The notes under the pieces: generated by a model
What the model was told of the DNA's origin: nothing
The model's database searches: none
What the model saw: only the letters and a program-made list of their open reading frames with translations
In this document: positions 62,063-64,000 of the stretch, in pieces
Numbering within the stretch: position 1 is the first letter of the stretch
Layout of the letters: each line of letters opens with the position of its first letter
Source: Zygaena filipendulae
Taxonomy: Eukaryota; Arthropoda; Insecta; Lepidoptera; Zygaenidae
Direction of reading: 5' to 3'
Assembly: GCA_907165275.2 (NCBI GenBank)
Contig: OU015660.1
Span: 5,334,501-5,398,500 of the forward strand
Length of the DNA stretch: 64,000 bases
Made by a program: the position numbers and the translations under genes

Positions 62063-62250
62063 ACTAGCTGTCCCCCGCGGTTCCACCCGGCTAATTTTGG
62101 AGTTCCCGCATAAAAAGTACCCTGTGTCCTTTTCTGTACCTCTGACAACGCGTGTATGCAAAATTTAATGGTGATCGGTCCAGCCGTTCACGCGTGATGC
62201 CGTGACCAAGAAAAATAGGGATTCATTTTTATATATATAAATTATGTAAC
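62063..62250 (+). mobile_element. Lep1/Helitron-like repeat
   Basis: It starts ACTAGCTGTCCCCCGCGG and carries GGAGTTCCCGC, AAAAAGTACCCTGTGTCCTT and CGGTCCAGCCGTTCACGCG. It ends TTCATTTTTATATATATAAA. It is a well-preserved copy with a short internal deletion. Confidence 0.65.
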
Positions 62251-62560
62251 GTCTATGTCTATAAAAATCTCTTTAATTGTTTATATGGCCTATAGTATAA
62301 TATGTATATCAGCTTTTGTTATGGCGTCTGATAAACTGAAATATTGGCCAGAGATTATTAAAAAAAATTTAGTTACTTACAGATTTTAAATACCAAACCG
62401 AAAACGGAAGAAAAACGAATTATTATTTATTACTAAATGCACCTATATCAATAGGTAATAACAGACCCGTCCTATTTATTCCTAAGGTGAACCATGTTTT
62501 AAATATGGTTGAACTATTTGGGTTTAAAAAAAATTACTTATATAGAGCGTGTAATATGAG

Positions 62561-63353
62561 TAGGGTAAAACCCGGATAGTTACCACACTTTTCGAAATCA
62601 TTTTATATCTCCCAGTACATAAATCAAAATATTTTATTTTTTAAACTGGCAAGTACTTTGGTTCTTTATCTACAAATTTATTAAATGTAAAAGACATTAT
62701 CTTTGAAATTTCCAGAGTATTAGCGATTTCTACGGACCTCTACTTTTTGTGACATCTATCCCATATATGGGATAGTTTTCTAGTCCATATAAATTACATT
62801 TAGGATAGACGACCCGCCGGGAAACAAGGCATCTATCCCGAAAAATCTTTGATCGCACCTTGCGTTCCCGTACAATCGCACAGAGACATGAGACGCGGTC
62901 CACTTAATAGTAGTTGGAAAGTCTTTTGATAGATAAATAAAATATCACGCGATTCATCTGCGAAACTAGAGTAATTGGCTACTTGACAAAAAAATTTTTT
63001 TTAGTCCGTCGTGTAGATTAGTAAAAAATATTGGACACGTATTTTTTCTTTTTTTACGTACTTAAAAAATAACAGAGATACATTGAGTTGAAATTTCGCG
63101 TGACGTCACAATTCTGTGCGGTTTGTATGGCGCTTATAATGAATATTGACGTCACGAGCCCCCCACCCTAAACTTTAATGCGCTTTATCTCTGTTCATTT
63201 TCATTAAATTGAAAAAGCAAAAAATACGTGTCTATTATTTTTTTGTTTTCTAACTGACGGACTAATTAGAATTTTGATATTCATACCTTGGAGAATACCC
63301 AATTACGATCGGGGCAACTATACCCCCAGGGCAACTATCCTGGTTTTACCCTA
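62561..63353. mobile_element. Outer MITE, split by a nested MITE
   Basis: The ends are TAGGGTAAAACCCGGATAG and its near-complement CTATCCTGGTTTTACCCTA (about 24 bp in all, two mismatches), each edged by TA. Removing the inner element (62974-63303) leaves about 460 bp. Next to the right end GGGGCAACTAT and GGGCAACTATCC form a short direct repeat. There is no coding capacity. Confidence 0.65.
62974..63303 (+). mobile_element. Fold-back MITE, copy 2 (nested)
   Basis: It is the same family and orientation as 10875-11203. TTAGTCCGTC and GACACGTATTTTTT on the left mirror AAAAAATACGTGTC and GACGGACTAA on the right. The shared central strings are GACGTCAC and CCCCCACCCTAAACTTTAAT. Its outermost 20-25 bases are more diverged than in copy 1. 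Confidence 0.7.
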
Positions 63354-64000
63354 ATAACAAACAATTTAGATGTATAAACAAAAAGAATTTGCATTTTATA
63401 GGTGTAAAGGTAACTTGTCTCGTTTGCATAATGTTTACCATCCATATTGACCGTAATTATGTTAAATAATTGGAGCATTCTTATGGTAAACAGTGTAGGT
63501 ATTTAAAATATTAAATGATGTTTAAAAATATGCCGTGATTAGAAAGCCATTTATTATTTTACGAAGAAATAATTAATACAAACTTATACTTTCCAAACGA
63601 AGGCCAGATTTCTTAATAGATAAAATAATAAGGCATAAATTTAAACAAAAGGCTCGTCTTATTATAATAGACGTACCTAAGTACATCAATAAATAAACGT
63701 TGACGTTTGTACACCTTAAGGTCATTTTCTTGCAATGGTATAATTTATAACCTCTAGGTAAAGGATATTCGTTTTAATAACCTTCGTCGTAGTATAGTCT
63801 CTTACATATTATGTTAGGTACCTACGTATATATTCATAAATCTTATGCTTGTGTTTCAATCAAAAATTTTAAAGTTTTATGAAAATAATTTAAAGTCAGT
63901 TTAAATAAAAATACTTAATTTTGCGGTTATTTCATCTTCTGTAATTCTTTACCTCTATCAAGTTTAGAATTTTTTAAATTTAGGTACCTACGTGAAATAT
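63354..64000. other. AT-rich DNA, nothing recognised
   Basis: There is no open frame of note, repeat or motif group. Confidence 0.5.

Noticed and set aside
1..64000. iab-4/iab-8 microRNA hairpin
   Set aside because: I looked for the iab-4 mature sequence and found no match. It should lie on the abd-A side, outside this window.
1..64000. CRISPR array, rRNA, prokaryotic operon or phage region
   Set aside because: No evenly spaced direct repeats, rRNA strings or bacterial gene layout were seen; the sequence is clearly from an insect nuclear genome.

Overview
The window looks like part of a lepidopteran (moth or butterfly) genome. It is AT-rich, has introns, is crowded with short TAGGTA/TACCTA strings, and carries repeat families typical of Lepidoptera. 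The one clear host gene is the posterior Hox gene Abdominal-B (Abd-B) on the minus strand. Its last coding exon (2001-2395) holds a complete Abd-B-class homeodomain. An upstream coding exon (6090-6657) joins it in frame across a 3,694-bp intron with a canonical donor and acceptor. The predicted protein is 320 residues. No other convincing host protein gene was found; most short open frames are chance or antisense shadows. By the conserved insect Hox order, abd-A should lie beyond the left edge and the cluster should end on the right. That is inference, because no neighbouring gene is in view.

Layout. 1-2000: Abd-B 3' side, with no other gene. 2001-6657: Abd-B coding exons and intron; the intron has a dense cluster of TTTATTG/TTTATGG-type posterior-Hox/Caudal sites (about 4742-5213). 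6658-8110: CpG-rich leader and candidate promoter, then a second cluster of the same sites. 8111-64000: about 56 kb of gene-free upstream DNA. It contains scattered GC-rich islands, YY1/Pho-type and CTCF-like motifs, and many transposable elements.

Three mobile-element structures stand out. (1) 25096-29596 is a complete Copia-type LTR retrotransposon. Its 208-bp LTRs are identical by eye, it has a 5-bp target duplication (TATAT), a Copia-style primer site matching the anticodon arm of initiator tRNA-Met, and one intact 1,285-codon gag-pol frame. It therefore appears very recent. (2) 52983-55459 is a 5'-truncated RTE-like LINE whose 5' part is inverted relative to its 3' part. It is flanked by a 13-bp direct repeat, with microhomology exactly where twin priming would have begun. 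(3) 62561-63353 is a MITE with a second, fold-back MITE nested inside it; another copy of the inner family lies at 10875-11203. The rest includes about a dozen Lep1/Helitron-like fragments, a tRNA-derived SINE, LINE 3' tails and microsatellites.

I found no CRISPR array, rRNA, functional tRNA or operon-like structure. The regulatory calls rest on motif reading alone and are tentative.
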